Shown piece after piece: positions 12,999 through 25,365 of a DNA stretch of 64,000 nt (positions are counted from its first letter, which is position 1; every line of letters begins with the position of its first letter). Made by a program: the position numbers and the translations under genes. Under the pieces are notes generated by a model. It was not told the DNA's origin. It searched no databases and was given only the letters and a program-made list of their open reading frames with translations. The stretch comes from Sedimenticola sp. (GTDB taxonomy: Bacteria > Pseudomonadota > Gammaproteobacteria > Chromatiales > Chromatiaceae): NCBI GenBank assembly GCA_011051655.1, contig DRKS01000003.1:1-64000 (forward strand), read 5' to 3'.

Positions 12999-14450
12999 TT
13001 ATTGGTATTGTTGCTTGATGGCAAGAAACTCGTCGATATTTTCCACCAGGATATCAACCAGCCTGGGATCGAATTGCCTGCCACCTTCCTTCTTGATGTA
13101 GGCGAGCGTCTCATCCAGCGTCCACTTTTCCTTATAGATGCGCTTGGTGGACAAGGCGTCGAAGACATCGGCAAGCGCTGCGATGCGTCCGAAGATATGT
13201 ATGTCTTCGCCCTTCAGGCCGTTTGGGTATCCCGTGCCGTCCCACTTTTCGTGATGCTGGTGGGCAATGATGGCCGCCGATTGAAGGACATCCCGCCGGG
13301 AATGGCTGAGCATGTTGTAACCGATCACAGCGTGGTTTTTCATAACCTCGAACTCCTGTTCCGTCAACTTCCCCGGTTTCAGCAAAATAGCGTCCGGTAT
13401 GCCCAGTTTACCGATATCGTGAAGCGGCGTCGCCACGGCCAGCAGTTCAACCTCTCTTTCCGGCAAACCGTATTTCTCGCCCAACAACCGGCTGTATTTC
13501 GTAACGCGCAGGGTATGGTGATTCGTCTCCTTGGAGCGCTGCTCTTCGATCACGCCCATGGTAAAGATAGTTTCGCGGAGGGTGCCGTCGATTTCGTGGG
13601 TCATCTCCTCCAGTTCCCGGTTCTTTTTTTCAATGACCTCCTGATGGTGCAAAACATCCTGGGTGAACAGGTTGATCTCCTGGGCCACGTGCTCGAACTC
13701 CAGGCATTCGAATTCATCCGCGTTGATGGGGCTTTTTTTGTAATAGGCCTCCTCCCCCTTTTTGATCAGGCGCTCCAGCGGCTCCTGGACATATTTTTGA
13801 ATGGTTCTGAAGTTGTTGGCGATAATCAGAACAATAAAAACCGTCGAAATGATTCCAATCGCCGTCAGCAGTTTCACCGTTACATTTCTGTATTCCGTAA
13901 GGTCCAGCTTCAAATCCAGGGCGCCCAGGACGGTTCCTTCCGCAACCTCATGACACTCCAGGCAGTTAAGCTGCCCCTTTTTGGATGCGATGAAGGGAAC
14001 GATGGCCCGCATATAGGGCTTGAGTTCGATGTCGTTGATGATATAGACGGGCTGCTTGGTCTCGAAGGCCCTTTCCGTAACATGGTCCATTTGTTTTTCC
14101 AGCTCAATGCCGGAGCCGAATTCACTGATGACCTCGGGTGACCGGACGATGCTGACCTCGTCGACCAGGGTGAGGGAGTTTATCTGGGTCAGGAAATAAT
14201 CCCGTGTATCCATGGTTTCCGCCCGCATGTGGGCGGTGATGCCCGCCTTCACGACCTCGGAGATGGCCAGGGCCTTGTCTTCCATGATTCTTATGGAAAT
14301 GGTCCGGAAATTGACCCCCAGGATGACCAGGATTACCACTGAAAGCAGCATCAAAAAGGTAATCAGGTTCTTGAGCGTTATGCGCTTGAGGGTTTGTTTT
14401 TGCTTGGACATGACGGCGTGATTTTTTGCTTCGGATAAAAAAGACTGCAT
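12999..14450 (-). CDS. Membrane HD-GYP protein with periplasmic CXXCH (haem c) sensor region
   Basis: 483 aa from ATG 14450, or 470 from ATG 14411; neither start has a good ribosome site. Membrane segments at about 28-46 and 193-212 bracket a periplasmic domain that carries CLECH (163-167), the covalent haem c motif, in a layout like DUF3365/Tll0287-type sensors. A HAMP-like linker and coiled coil (about 213-300) lead to an HD-GYP domain with intact HD (344-345), HHEKWDGTGYP (399-409) and downstream metal residues, so c-di-GMP hydrolysis is likely. The plausible job is coupling periplasmic redox state, NO or another haem ligand to c-di-GMP level. It follows xerC in the same direction, 27 bases away. 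The sensed signal is inference. Confidence 0.88.
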   Translation of the reverse strand: MQSFLSEAKNHAVMSKQKQTLKRITLKNLITFLMLLSVVILVILGVNFRTISIRIMEDKALAISEVVKAGITAHMRAETMDTRDYFLTQINSLTLVDEVSIVRSPEVISEFGSGIELEKQMDHVTERAFETKQPVYIINDIELKPYMRAIVPFIASKKGQLNCLECHEVAEGTVLGALDLKLDLTEYRNVTVKLLTAIGIISTVFIVLIIANNFRTIQKYVQEPLERLIKKGEEAYYKKSPINADEFECLEFEHVAQEINLFTQDVLHHQEVIEKKNRELEEMTHEIDGTLRETIFTMGVIEEQRSKETNHHTLRVTKYSRLLGEKYGLPEREVELLAVATPLHDIGKLGIPDAILLKPGKLTEQEFEVMKNHAVIGYNMLSHSRRDVLQSAAIIAHQHHEKWDGTGYPNGLKGEDIHIFGRIAALADVFDALSTKRIYKEKWTLDETLAYIKKEGGRQFDPRLVDILVENIDEFLAIKQQYQ

Positions 14451-14477
14451 ATCGATGGCTATATGCTCGCGTGGTTC

Positions 14478-15413
14478 TTATTTGTTTTTCGGGTCTTTTT
14501 TATGCCGCGCCCGGGGATGGGCCTCATCATAGACCTTTGCCAAATGCTGAAAATCCAAGTGAGTATAGATCTGGGTGGTGCCAATGTCCGCATGGCCCAG
14601 CAATTCCTGAACGGCCCGCAGATCGCCGGAGGATTCGAGCAGATGGCTGGCGAAGGAGTGGCGCAGCATATGGGGGTGGAGATGGGCCGGCGCATCTCCT
14701 TCGGCAGCGCGTTTTCGCAGCCGCTGCTGGACCGCGCGGGGGGAGATGCGTCCGCCCCGCCGGCTGACGAACAGGGCCGGCTCCGCCGGCGCTGCAATCT
14801 CAGGACGGATTTTCAGCCAATCCCCCAGGGCGTGCCGCGCCTTGCGCCCGATGGGGATGCGGCGGGTCTTGGAGCCCTTGCCGGTCACATCCACCATGGC
14901 ATCATCCAGGTCGATATCCGCCAAATCGAGGGAAACCAGTTCGGCCAGGCGCAGTCCGGAGGAGTAGAAAAGCTCCATGATGGCCCGGTCCCTCTGCATC
15001 AGGGGATCCTCCGCCTGCCGGTCCAGGAGGCGGCCAATCCGGTCCGCGTCCAGTGTCGGCGGCAGCCTGCGTGGCGCCTTTGGCGCCCGCACGCCAGCGG
15101 CCGGACTGCCCTCCGCCTGGCCCTCCCGCAACAGATAGCGGAACAGGCTGCGCAGGGAGGAAAGCTCCCGCTGCAGGCTCTTGCCCGATATGCCCTGGCG
15201 ATGGCGGGCGGCCACGAAGGCGCGCACCTGGCCCTGGTTCAGGGCGCGCCAATCCCCGATCCCCCGCTCCTGACACCATGTTGCGAGGCGCTGGAGATCC
15301 CGTTGGTAGTTGCTCAGGGTATGGGGGGAAAGGCGGCGTTCGCGCCGCAAATGATCAAGAAAGCGCTCCAGCCAGAACTGAAACGGTCCTTCAGCCAGCT
15401 TTTGTGTGATCAC
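14478..15413 (-). CDS. xerC: Tyrosine recombinase XerC
   Basis: 311 aa. Resolves chromosome dimers at dif together with XerD. The N-terminal SAM-like core-binding domain is followed by a catalytic domain with all active residues visible: Arg in SSGLRLAEL, Lys in GKGSKTRRI, HxxR in HMLRHSF, His in LLGHADI, and Tyr in TTQIYTH. Start is GTG 15413, two bases after the DUF484 stop. It is the usual neighbour of DUF484, dapF and lysA, so assignment as XerC rather than XerD or an integrase is firm. Confidence 0.96.
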   Translation of the reverse strand: MITQKLAEGPFQFWLERFLDHLRRERRLSPHTLSNYQRDLQRLATWCQERGIGDWRALNQGQVRAFVAARHRQGISGKSLQRELSSLRSLFRYLLREGQAEGSPAAGVRAPKAPRRLPPTLDADRIGRLLDRQAEDPLMQRDRAIMELFYSSGLRLAELVSLDLADIDLDDAMVDVTGKGSKTRRIPIGRKARHALGDWLKIRPEIAAPAEPALFVSRRGGRISPRAVQQRLRKRAAEGDAPAHLHPHMLRHSFASHLLESSGDLRAVQELLGHADIGTTQIYTHLDFQHLAKVYDEAHPRARHKKDPKNK

Positions 15414-15415
15414 GC

Positions 15416-16114
15416 CTATACGCCGGGTTCGGAGACCATTTCCAGGCGTTGGCTGACCACCTCACCCAGGCGGCTCAGGAAATCGGTTCCCATGTCGCTT
15501 TGGAAGCGCTCCCGGTCACTGCTGCCGATGGCCAGCATGCCGCAGATGCTTTCGTTGCGCAGGGGGATCAGGGCCGCCGAGTGGATGTGCCTGGCCTCGG
15601 GGCCGAACAGGTAGTCGAGCTGGGGATCGGTGAGACTGCCGCAGAGGGGCTTTCCCTCCTTGAAGAGGGATTGAAAGCAGCCGATGCCCGCCGGGTCCGA
15701 TTCACCGGGACCGGCGGGATCCTCCAGCTCGGAGGGGGTGAAAAGCAGCAGCTCCACGGAATCCGCCTCGAACTCCTCATGCAGATGGTCTTCCAGGACA
15801 TTGAGCACTTCATCCAGGTTGGCGGTGTCGATCAGGGAGAGGGTAAGCCGGTGCAGGCGGTTTATGAGTAAATCGTTCTTCCGCCCGACCTCGATCAAGG
15901 CCTCCAGCCGCTGCTTGTAACGGGCACACTCCTTGCGCAGGCGGGCGAGCTGGCGTTCCACCAGAGAGACTGTGCTGCCGTTGCTGTGAGGCAGCTTGAG
16001 TTCCAACAGCAATTCTTCATGGCGTTCGAAAAAATCCGGGTTGGCCGCCAGATATTCAGCAACTGCGGTTTCCATATCGGAACTTTCTTTAAGGCATTCT
16101 GATTGTGGGGTCAC
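15416..16114 (-). CDS. DUF484 family protein
   Basis: 232 aa, GAF-like fold of unknown biochemical role. The conserved N-terminus [18 protein letters not shown] is present, then a basic coiled-coil stretch, then a GAF-like domain (about 85-225). GTG 16114 overlaps the dapF stop (GTGA) and has GGGAGG eight bases upstream; ATG 16075 is the other possible start. DUF484 is almost always encoded between dapF and xerC in gammaproteobacteria, as here, which suggests a link to XerC or cell division that has not been proven from sequence. Confidence 0.9.
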   Translation of the reverse strand: MTPQSECLKESSDMETAVAEYLAANPDFFERHEELLLELKLPHSNGSTVSLVERQLARLRKECARYKQRLEALIEVGRKNDLLINRLHRLTLSLIDTANLDEVLNVLEDHLHEEFEADSVELLLFTPSELEDPAGPGESDPAGIGCFQSLFKEGKPLCGSLTDPQLDYLFGPEARHIHSAALIPLRNESICGMLAIGSSDRERFQSDMGTDFLSRLGEVVSQRLEMVSEPGV

Positions 16115-16941
16115 AACTCGATCCTCCCCTCAAAAACCTGGATGGCGGGACCGCTCATCCATACCGGTGCTCTGTCGCCGGCCCAGCTTATCACAAGATC
16201 GCCCCCGGGCAGACTCACCTTCACGCGCTCATCCAGCAGGCCTTGCAGCCGGCCGGCGACGACAGCGGCGCAGGCGCCGGTTCCGCAGGCCAATGTCTCC
16301 CCGGCCCCCCGCTCGAACACCCGCAGGTCGATGTGCTGGCGGTCCCGCACCGCCATGAAGCCGACATTGGCGCGCCGGGGAAAGCGGGGATGACTTTCCA
16401 GTTGCGGCCCCAGGCGCTCCACCGGGGCATCGGCCACGGACCTCACCCGCACCACCGCATGAGGATTCCCCATGGAGAGGGCGGCGATGTCGAGGGGCCC
16501 GCCGTCCACCTCGATGGAATAAAGGACAGACCGGGCCTCGGCCAGAAAAGGGATATGGCGGGGCTCCAGCTCCGGCGGCCCCATGTTGACACGCACCAGG
16601 CCATCATCCTCCAGATACAGGCTGATCTCACCAGAGTGAGTGCCCACTTTCAGTATGTCCTTGTCGCTCAGGCCCTTGTCCCGCACGAAGCGGGCGAAAC
16701 AACGGGCGCCGTTGCCGCACTGGGCCACCTCGGAGCCGTCGGCGTTGAAGATCCGGTAATAGAAATCCGTATCCGGCGAGCGGGGGGGCTCCACCAGCAA
16801 GACCTGGTCGCAGCCAATGCCGAAGCGCCGGTCCGCGATGAATCGGATCCGCCCGGCATCCAGCCGGACCCGCTGGTCGATGGCGTTGATCACCACGAAG
16901 TCGTTGCCCAGGCCCTGCATTTTGGTGAAGGAGAGCATCAT
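16111..16941 (-). CDS. dapF: Diaminopimelate epimerase
   Basis: 276 aa. Interconverts LL- and meso-diaminopimelate for lysine and peptidoglycan. The two catalytic cysteines are in AQCGNGARC and [10 protein letters not shown]. The N-terminus [15 protein letters not shown] matches the family; ATG 16941 or the next codon, ATG 16938, is the start. The ribosome site is weak. It follows lysA with a 32-base gap and overlaps DUF484 by four bases, so lptM-lysA-dapF-DUF484-xerC reads as one operon. Confidence 0.97.
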   Translation of the reverse strand: MMLSFTKMQGLGNDFVVINAIDQRVRLDAGRIRFIADRRFGIGCDQVLLVEPPRSPDTDFYYRIFNADGSEVAQCGNGARCFARFVRDKGLSDKDILKVGTHSGEISLYLEDDGLVRVNMGPPELEPRHIPFLAEARSVLYSIEVDGGPLDIAALSMGNPHAVVRVRSVADAPVERLGPQLESHPRFPRRANVGFMAVRDRQHIDLRVFERGAGETLACGTGACAAVVAGRLQGLLDERVKVSLPGGDLVISWAGDRAPVWMSGPAIQVFEGRIEL

Positions 16942-16973
16942 GGCATCAAGATACCGGCGGGGGGCGCGCTGAC

Positions 16974-18221
16974 TCAAGGCAGCAGGGACTCCCCCCGGAA
17001 GAGATCCGCAATGGTTTCCCGCTCCCGCACCAGGTGGGCTTGGTCGCCGTCCACCATGACCTCCGCCGCCCGGGGGCGGGAATTGTAGTTGGAGCTCATG
17101 GTGAAACCATAGGCCCCGCAGGAGCGCACGGCCAGCAGTTCGCCCTGGCGCAGCTTGAGCTCGCGGGCCTTGCCCAGAAAATCGCCGGTTTCGCACACCG
17201 GCCCCACGAGATCGAAACAGCCGGGAATGCCATCGGTGTTTCGCACCACGGGAACGATCTCCTGGGTCGCCTGGTAGAGGGCCGGGCGCAGCAGGTCGTT
17301 CATGGCCGCATCGACAATGGCGAAGTCCTTGTGGGGGGTGGGCTTGATGTATTCCACCCTGGTGAGGAGCACACCGGCGTTTCCGGCAATGGCGCGGCCG
17401 GGCTCGATGCAGATCTCCATGGCGGCATCCCCCAGCCGCTCACGCAGGGCGGCGGCATATTCGGCGGGGGACGGCGGGGTCTCGTCGGTATAGCGGATAC
17501 CCAGGCCGCCCCCCAGGTCGATATGATCCAGGCGGATGCCGTCCCGCCGCAGTTCTTTCACCAGCGCCAGCACCCGGTCCATGGCGTCCAGGAAGGGGGG
17601 CAGGGTGGTGAGCTGGGAACCGATGTGACAGTCGATGCCCACTATGCGGATGTGCTCCAGCAGGGCGGCGCGGCGGTAGACGGCGCGGGCCTGCTCCGTC
17701 TCCAGGCCGAACTTGTTCTCCCGCAGGCCGGTGGCGATATAGGGATGGGTGCCGGCATCCACGTCGGGATTCACCCGCACGGCCACCGGGGCCTGGACCC
17801 CCATTTCACCGGCGATCCGGTTGAGGCGCTCCAGCTCGGGGGCGGACTCCACATTGAAGCAGCGGATGCCCGCCTCCAGCGCCCGGCGCATCTCGTCCGC
17901 CCGTTTACCCACGCCGGAGAAGACCACCCTGGCGGGGTCGCCGCCCGCCGCCAACACCCGCTCCAGCTCACCCACCGATACGATGTCGAAACCGGACCCG
18001 AGCCGGGCCAATACATTCAGCACCGCCAGGTTGGAGTTGGCCTTGACCGCAAAGCAGATCAGGTGCGGCTGGTCCTGAAAGGCCTCATCGAAGGCGCGCC
18101 AGTGGCGCTCCAGGGTGGCGCGGGAATAGACATAGCAGGGGGTGCCCCAGCGCCGGGCGATATCCTCCAGGGGCATCTCCTCCACATGGAGACGATCGCC
18201 ACGGTATTGAAAATGGTCCAT
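16974..18221 (-). CDS. lysA: Diaminopimelate decarboxylase
   Basis: 415 aa. PLP-dependent last step of lysine synthesis, meso-DAP to L-lysine plus CO2. The PLP lysine is in CFAVKANSN (about residue 60), the phosphate/glycine loop in [10 protein letters not shown], the EPGRA motif in [13 protein letters not shown], and the catalytic-cysteine region in PVCETGDF. The gene lies between lptM (12 bases upstream) and dapF, the normal order. No lysR regulator gene is divergent from it. Confidence 0.97.
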   Translation of the reverse strand: MDHFQYRGDRLHVEEMPLEDIARRWGTPCYVYSRATLERHWRAFDEAFQDQPHLICFAVKANSNLAVLNVLARLGSGFDIVSVGELERVLAAGGDPARVVFSGVGKRADEMRRALEAGIRCFNVESAPELERLNRIAGEMGVQAPVAVRVNPDVDAGTHPYIATGLRENKFGLETEQARAVYRRAALLEHIRIVGIDCHIGSQLTTLPPFLDAMDRVLALVKELRRDGIRLDHIDLGGGLGIRYTDETPPSPAEYAAALRERLGDAAMEICIEPGRAIAGNAGVLLTRVEYIKPTPHKDFAIVDAAMNDLLRPALYQATQEIVPVVRNTDGIPGCFDLVGPVCETGDFLGKARELKLRQGELLAVRSCGAYGFTMSSNYNSRPRAAEVMVDGDQAHLVRERETIADLFRGESLLP

Positions 18222-18233
18222 GGTGAAAACTTT

Positions 18234-18365
18234 CTATGGTTTTTTCTTTTCCTGCTCCTGTTGCGTCTCCTTGTCGGGCATGTACAGATCCCCCTTCTGG
18301 CCGCAGGCGGACAGCAGGCCGCCGGCGACGAGCATCAGGATGATAAGCCAGGGCGTGATTTTCAT
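18234..18365 (-). CDS. lptM: Small lipoprotein LptM (YifL family)
   Basis: 43 aa, too short for many gene callers. Signal peptide with a hydrophobic core and lipobox LLSAC; the lipid-bearing Cys is residue 21. The mature protein starts CGQKGDLYMP, the hallmark of the LptM/YifL family, then a short charged tail rich in Q, E and K. LptM helps mature the LPS translocon LptDE in the outer membrane (known for E. coli). Its position directly upstream of lysA is the conserved one. Translation runs from ATG 18365 to TAG 18234. Confidence 0.9.
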   Translation of the reverse strand: MKITPWLIILMLVAGGLLSACGQKGDLYMPDKETQQEQEKKKP

Positions 18366-18505
18366 GCTGGTACTCCGTCAACCTTTGTTCAATGAGGGCG
18401 CCAGTATAAACCGCCAGCCCGGCAAGGTCAGCAGCCGTTAGCCAAAGCCCCGGGCCGACGGTATACTTGCGCGATTCATTTTCCGGCTGGGAAAAGGATC
18501 AAGAT

Positions 18506-19444
18506 TTGAATACCACAGAGAGCGCTGCGGGCCCCGACGTCACCACATTCCAGGGGCTCATTTTTGCTTTGCAACAATATTGGGCGGATCAGGGCTGCGT
18601 CATCCTGCAGCCCTATGATATGGAGATGGGCGCCGGCACCTTTCATTCGGCGACCTTCCTGCGCGCCATCGGCCCGGAACCCTGGAGCTGCGCCTATGTG
18701 CAGCCCTCCCGCCGCCCCACCGACGGGCGCTATGGCGAAAACCCCAACCGGCTGCAGCATTATTACCAATATCAGGTCATCCTCAAGCCTTCCCCCCTGG
18801 ATATCCAGGAGCTCTATCTCGGCTCTCTCAAGATGCTCGGCATCGATCCGCTGGTGCACGACATCCGCTTCGTCGAGGACAATTGGGAATCCCCCACCCT
18901 TGGCGCCTGGGGCCTGGGCTGGGAGGTCTGGCTCAATGGCATGGAGGTCACCCAGTTCACCTATTTTCAGCAGGTCGGCGGGCTTGACTGCCGGCCGGTC
19001 ACGGGGGAGATCACCTACGGGCTGGAGCGCATTGCCATGTATCTCCAGTCGGTGGAGAGCGTCTTCGACCTGATCTGGGCAAAGGGCCCCCAGGGCCCGG
19101 TCACCTATGGGGACGTGTACCACCAGAACGAGGTGGAGCAATCCAGCTACAATTTCGAGCACGCCAATGTGGAGGCCTTGTTCGCCTGGTTCGACAATTG
19201 CGAAAAAGAAAGCCGGAGCCTGATTGAACAGGGGCTGCCGCTGCCCGCCTATGAGCAGGTGCTGAAGGCCTCCCACACCTTCAATCTCCTGGATGCCCGG
19301 CAGGCCATTTCGGTCACCGAGCGCCAGCGTTTCATCCTGCGGGTGCGGGCGCTGTCCCGGGCGGTGGCCCAGGCCTACTACCAGCGACGGGAGGCCCTGG
19401 GCTTTCCCATGCTGGAGCGGCGGAAGGAAGCGGCCCATGGTTGA
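18506..19444 (+). CDS. glyQ: Glycyl-tRNA synthetase alpha subunit
   Basis: 312 aa. Catalytic subunit of the alpha2beta2 bacterial glycyl-tRNA synthetase. Class II motifs are clear in [35 protein letters not shown] and the [10 protein letters not shown] region. TTG 18506 is preferred, with AAGGA seven bases upstream; a further TTG at 18467 is possible but has no ribosome site and sits in a TATACT -10-like sequence (18462-18467). It is divergent from lptM. The stop overlaps glyS by eight bases. Confidence 0.95.
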   Translation: MNTTESAAGPDVTTFQGLIFALQQYWADQGCVILQPYDMEMGAGTFHSATFLRAIGPEPWSCAYVQPSRRPTDGRYGENPNRLQHYYQYQVILKPSPLDIQELYLGSLKMLGIDPLVHDIRFVEDNWESPTLGAWGLGWEVWLNGMEVTQFTYFQQVGGLDCRPVTGEITYGLERIAMYLQSVESVFDLIWAKGPQGPVTYGDVYHQNEVEQSSYNFEHANVEALFAWFDNCEKESRSLIEQGLPLPAYEQVLKASHTFNLLDARQAISVTERQRFILRVRALSRAVAQAYYQRREALGFPMLERRKEAAHG

Positions 19445-21509
19445 CAAGCGGGATCTCCTGATCGAAATCGGCACCGAAGAGCTGCCGCCCAGGGCGCTGG
19501 ACCGGCTCTCTGCCGCCTTTCAGTCCGGCCTCGGGGCCCGGCTCGAACAAAGCGGGCTGGGCTTTGAGGCCATCCGGCGCTTCGCCACCCCACGCCGGCT
19601 GGCACTGCTGGTCTCCAAGCTGGATTCCGCCCAGGCGGACCGGATCGTCGAGCGGAAAGGGCCGGCCGTCAGCGCGGCCTTCGACGAGGCCGGCAATCCC
19701 ACCAGGGCGGCCGAGGGCTTCGCCCGCTCCTGCGGCGTGGCCCTGTCCGACCTGGAGCAGGTGGACACCCCCAGGGGCGCCTGGCTGGTTTTTCGTCAAC
19801 GGCAGGCGGGAAAGCATATCGGGGAGCTGGCGCCCGCCATGGTGGAACAGTCCCTCGCCGGCCTGCCTGTCCCGAAACGCATGCGCTGGGGCGAGGGCAG
19901 CGAGGAATTCGTGCGCCCGGTGCACTGGGTGGTGCTGCTGTTCGGCGACCAGGTGCTGGAGGCCGAGATCATGGGCCTGAAAACGGGCCGCCACACGCAT
20001 GGTCACCGTTTTCATCATCCGGGCGCCATCGAGATCCCCACCGCCGGCGCCTATGCCCGGGTATTGCTCGAAACCGGCCGGGTCATCGCCGGCATGGACG
20101 AGCGGCGCGCCAGGATCCGGGAGCAGGTGGAAAAGGCGGCGGGCGATGCCGGGGCGCGGGCCCTCATCGACGACGATCTGCTCGAAGAGGTCACCGCCCT
20201 CAACGAATGGCCCGTTGCCGTCATGGGCGCCTTTGAGGAACGCTTCCTGGAACTCCCCGCCGAGGCCCTGGTAAAGACCATGCAGGGGCACCAGAAGTAT
20301 TTCCCCGTGGTGGATTCCGGCGGCGCCCTGCTGCCCCGCTTCATTACCATCAGCAATATCGAGAGCCGCGATCCCCATCAGGTGCGCGTGGGCAACGAGC
20401 GCGTCATCCGCCCCCGCTTCAGCGACGCGGCCTTTTTCTGGGAGCAGGACCTGAAGCAGCCCCTGGAGGCCTGGATCCCCAGGCTGAAGGACGTGGTATT
20501 CCAGGAACGGCTCGGCTCGCTTTATGACAAGACCGAGCGCATTTCCCTGCTGGCCCAGGCCATTGCCGGGCACCTGGATTTCGACGCCGCCCTGGCCGCC
20601 CGGGCGGCCGAGCTGTGCAAGTGCGACCTGCTGTCCAATATGGTGGGTGAATTCCCGGCGCTGCAGGGCGTCATGGGGCGGTATTATGCCCAGCGTGGCG
20701 GAGAGGTGCCGGATGTCGCCGCCGCCATGGAGGAGCAATACCTGCCCCGCCATGCGGGTGATGAGCTGCCCCGGACCTATTGCGGCCGGGCCATCGCCAT
20801 CGCCGACCGGCTGGACACCCTGGTCGGCATTTTCGCCATCGGCCAGAAACCGACGGGGGAGAAGGACCCCTTCGGGCTTCGCCGGGCCTCCCTGGGCGTG
20901 CTCCGCATCCTGATCGAGACCCCCTTGATGCTCAATCTGGAGGCGCTGATCGAGGCCGCCGCCAGGGGCCTGGCCGGAAAAGTGGATGCGGCGAACGTCG
21001 TCACGGAGGTCTTCGACTATATGATGGAGCGGTTGCGCGCCTATTATACCGACCGGGATATACCGGCGGAGGTGGTGGACGCCGTGCTCTCCCGGCGGCC
21101 GACACAGCCGGCGGACTTTGACCGGCGGATAAGGGCAGTGGCCGCTTTCCAGCGGTTGCCCGAGGCGGAGGCCCTGGCCGCCGCCAACAAACGCATCCGC
21201 AATATCCTGCACAAGGCGAGGGAAGAATTTCCGGATCACCCCGATATCACCCTGCTGACCGAGGCCTCGGAAAAGGCCCTCGCCGCCCAGATCAGCGAAC
21301 TCATCCCCGAGGTCGAACCCCTCTTTGCCCGGGGGCGCTACACCGAGGCGCTGCAGAAACTGGCCGGACTGCGCAGCCTGGTGGATCGATTCTTCGATGA
21401 TGTCATGGTCATGTGTGACGACGAAGCCCTGCGCAAGAACCGGTTGGCGTTATTATCTTCCCTCAGCGCCTTGTTTCTGCGGACGGCCGATCTCTCCCGG
21501 CTGCAATAA
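19437..21509 (+). CDS. glyS: Glycyl-tRNA synthetase beta subunit
   Basis: 690 aa, normal length. The beta subunit binds tRNA-Gly and supports aminoacylation by GlyQ. The family N-terminus [13 protein letters not shown] is present, with the HD-like region and the C-terminal anticodon-binding (DALR-type) domain. ATG 19437 is read across the glyQ stop; AAGGAAG lies seven to nine bases upstream inside glyQ. Translational coupling keeps the subunits balanced. Confidence 0.97.
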   Translation: MVDKRDLLIEIGTEELPPRALDRLSAAFQSGLGARLEQSGLGFEAIRRFATPRRLALLVSKLDSAQADRIVERKGPAVSAAFDEAGNPTRAAEGFARSCGVALSDLEQVDTPRGAWLVFRQRQAGKHIGELAPAMVEQSLAGLPVPKRMRWGEGSEEFVRPVHWVVLLFGDQVLEAEIMGLKTGRHTHGHRFHHPGAIEIPTAGAYARVLLETGRVIAGMDERRARIREQVEKAAGDAGARALIDDDLLEEVTALNEWPVAVMGAFEERFLELPAEALVKTMQGHQKYFPVVDSGGALLPRFITISNIESRDPHQVRVGNERVIRPRFSDAAFFWEQDLKQPLEAWIPRLKDVVFQERLGSLYDKTERISLLAQAIAGHLDFDAALAARAAELCKCDLLSNMVGEFPALQGVMGRYYAQRGGEVPDVAAAMEEQYLPRHAGDELPRTYCGRAIAIADRLDTLVGIFAIGQKPTGEKDPFGLRRASLGVLRILIETPLMLNLEALIEAAARGLAGKVDAANVVTEVFDYMMERLRAYYTDRDIPAEVVDAVLSRRPTQPADFDRRIRAVAAFQRLPEAEALAAANKRIRNILHKAREEFPDHPDITLLTEASEKALAAQISELIPEVEPLFARGRYTEALQKLAGLRSLVDRFFDDVMVMCDDEALRKNRLALLSSLSALFLRTADLSRLQ

Positions 21510-21576
21510 GGCCGGGCAACTGCTTGGTTTATCCGATGTCTGACGGAAGTGAGTAATTACTGACTTGGGGAAGGCG

Positions 21577-22116
21577 ATGAAGCTTGCAATACTCGATCGG
21601 GACGGCGTGATCAACGAGGACTCGGACGACTTTATCAAGAGCCCGGATGAGTGGATCCCCATTCCCGGCAGCCTCGAGGCCATCGCCCGGCTCAATCACG
21701 CGGGGTACCGGGTGGTGGTCGCCAGCAATCAATCCGGCCTGGCCCGGGGCCTGTTCGATATCGACGGCCTCAATGCCATTCATCAAAAGATGTTCGATGA
21801 GCTCGCCAAGCTGGGCGGCCATATCGATTCCGTGTTCTTCTGCCCTCACGGACCTGAGGATCATTGTGACTGCCGCAAACCCCGGCCGGGTCTTTTGAAG
21901 GCGATTGCGGACCGCCTGGAGCTGGATCTTGCCGGCATCCCCGCCATTGGAGACAGCCTGCGGGATCTGCAGGCCGCCGCCGGCGCCGGCGCTGAGCCCA
22001 TGCTGGTGCTCACCGGTAAGGGCAGCAAGACCCTGTCAAAACTAGAGGATTTTGGCGACGTGCCGGTATATCCGAACCTGGCCGCCGCCGTCGATGCTTT
22101 ATTGCCCGAGGCCTGA
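21577..22116 (+). CDS. gmhB: D-glycero-beta-D-manno-heptose-1,7-bisphosphate 7-phosphatase
   Basis: 179 aa HAD phosphatase for the LPS heptose pathway. The HAD nucleophile motif is DRDGVIN, followed by SNQSG, and the zinc-binding loop CPHGPEDHCDCRKP that marks GmhB within the family. ATG 21577 follows GGGGAAGG; an in-frame TTG at 21565 is less likely. It sits between glyS and plsC, the usual gammaproteobacterial order, and overlaps plsC by one base. Confidence 0.95.
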   Translation: MKLAILDRDGVINEDSDDFIKSPDEWIPIPGSLEAIARLNHAGYRVVVASNQSGLARGLFDIDGLNAIHQKMFDELAKLGGHIDSVFFCPHGPEDHCDCRKPRPGLLKAIADRLELDLAGIPAIGDSLRDLQAAAGAGAEPMLVLTGKGSKTLSKLEDFGDVPVYPNLAAAVDALLPEA

Positions 22117-22865
22117 TGATTCTTCTGCGCTCTACAATCTACTTCGCATCACTGATTGTAAACACGGTAATATTTTCTCTGCTCATCATTACCGTCGGCC
22201 TGCTCCTTCCTTATGAACGACGCTGCCGCCTCGCCAATGCCTGGGGTATGGTCAACCTGTGGCTGCTGTCCGCGATCTGTGGCCTGAACTACAAAATCAA
22301 AGGCCTGGAAAATATCCCGGCTAAAGGCTGCATTATTCTTTCCAAACACCAGTCCGCCTGGGAAACTATGGCCCTTCGCGGAATATTGCCCCCCCAGCAG
22401 GCCTGGGTTTTGAAAAGGGAGCTGTTATGGGTGCCTTTCTTCGGCTGGGCCCTGATGGCCGTTCAGGCCATCGGCATCGATCGCAAGGCCGGCCGGGCCG
22501 CCATGAACCAGATTATAGAATCCGGCCGGCGGCATCTGGAAAAAGGCCATTATGTCGTAATTTTTCCGGAAGGGACCCGGGTGGCGCCCGGGGAGCGCGG
22601 GCATTACGGCGCCGGAGGCGCCATCCTGGCCCACCATACAAAATACCCGGTGATTCCCATTGCGCACAATGCCGGTGTCTTCTGGCGTCGCAGGGATTTA
22701 AAGAAATATCCCGGCACCATAGAGGTCGTCATCGGCCCCCCCATCGAAACAGAGGGATTGAAAAGCTCGGAGATCAACCGCAAGGTCGAGGAATGGATCG
22801 AATCGACCATGGATACCCTGCCGCAGGCCCTGCCACAGCCATCCAAAAAGGGCTCACGCAAATAA
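22116..22865 (+). CDS. plsC: 1-acyl-sn-glycerol-3-phosphate acyltransferase (PlsC family)
   Basis: 249 aa, membrane-bound by an N-terminal hydrophobic segment (about 8-30). Adds the second acyl chain to lysophosphatidic acid. The acyltransferase motif I is HQSAWE, with Glu in place of the common Asp of HX4D, a known variant in this subgroup. Motif III is FPEGTR. ATG shares a base with the gmhB stop (TGATG). The basic C-terminal tail (PSKKGSRK) may aid membrane contact. Converges with gyrB across a 25-base AT-rich gap without a strong hairpin. Confidence 0.9.
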   Translation: MILLRSTIYFASLIVNTVIFSLLIITVGLLLPYERRCRLANAWGMVNLWLLSAICGLNYKIKGLENIPAKGCIILSKHQSAWETMALRGILPPQQAWVLKRELLWVPFFGWALMAVQAIGIDRKAGRAAMNQIIESGRRHLEKGHYVVIFPEGTRVAPGERGHYGAGGAILAHHTKYPVIPIAHNAGVFWRRRDLKKYPGTIEVVIGPPIETEGLKSSEINRKVEEWIESTMDTLPQALPQPSKKGSRK

Positions 22866-22890
22866 ATCCTTTTAAAAACAGCATGTTAAT

Positions 22891-25305
<2,415 letters not shown>

Positions 25306-25317
25306 TTAATTCGGGAT

Positions 25318-25323
25318 ATTATA
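25318..25323 (-). promoter_or_regulatory. Putative gyrB -10 element
   Basis: A perfect TATAAT on the minus strand, 28 bases upstream of the gyrB ATG, in the 75-base recF-gyrB gap. No good -35 hexamer is present, which is common for supercoil-sensitive gyrase promoters (family knowledge; not shown here). Confidence 0.45.
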
Positions 25324-25365
25324 CACTTTGATGAAAAACGCCGTGCAGGAAAGCCATATACCTTG

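Noticed and set aside
18467-18505. TTG 18467 as the glyQ start
   Set aside because: It overlaps a TATACT -10-like box and lacks a ribosome site, whereas TTG 18506 has AAGGA at good spacing.
19332-21239. Long minus-strand frame antisense to glyS
   Set aside because: Shadow of glyS; composition biased and no motif.
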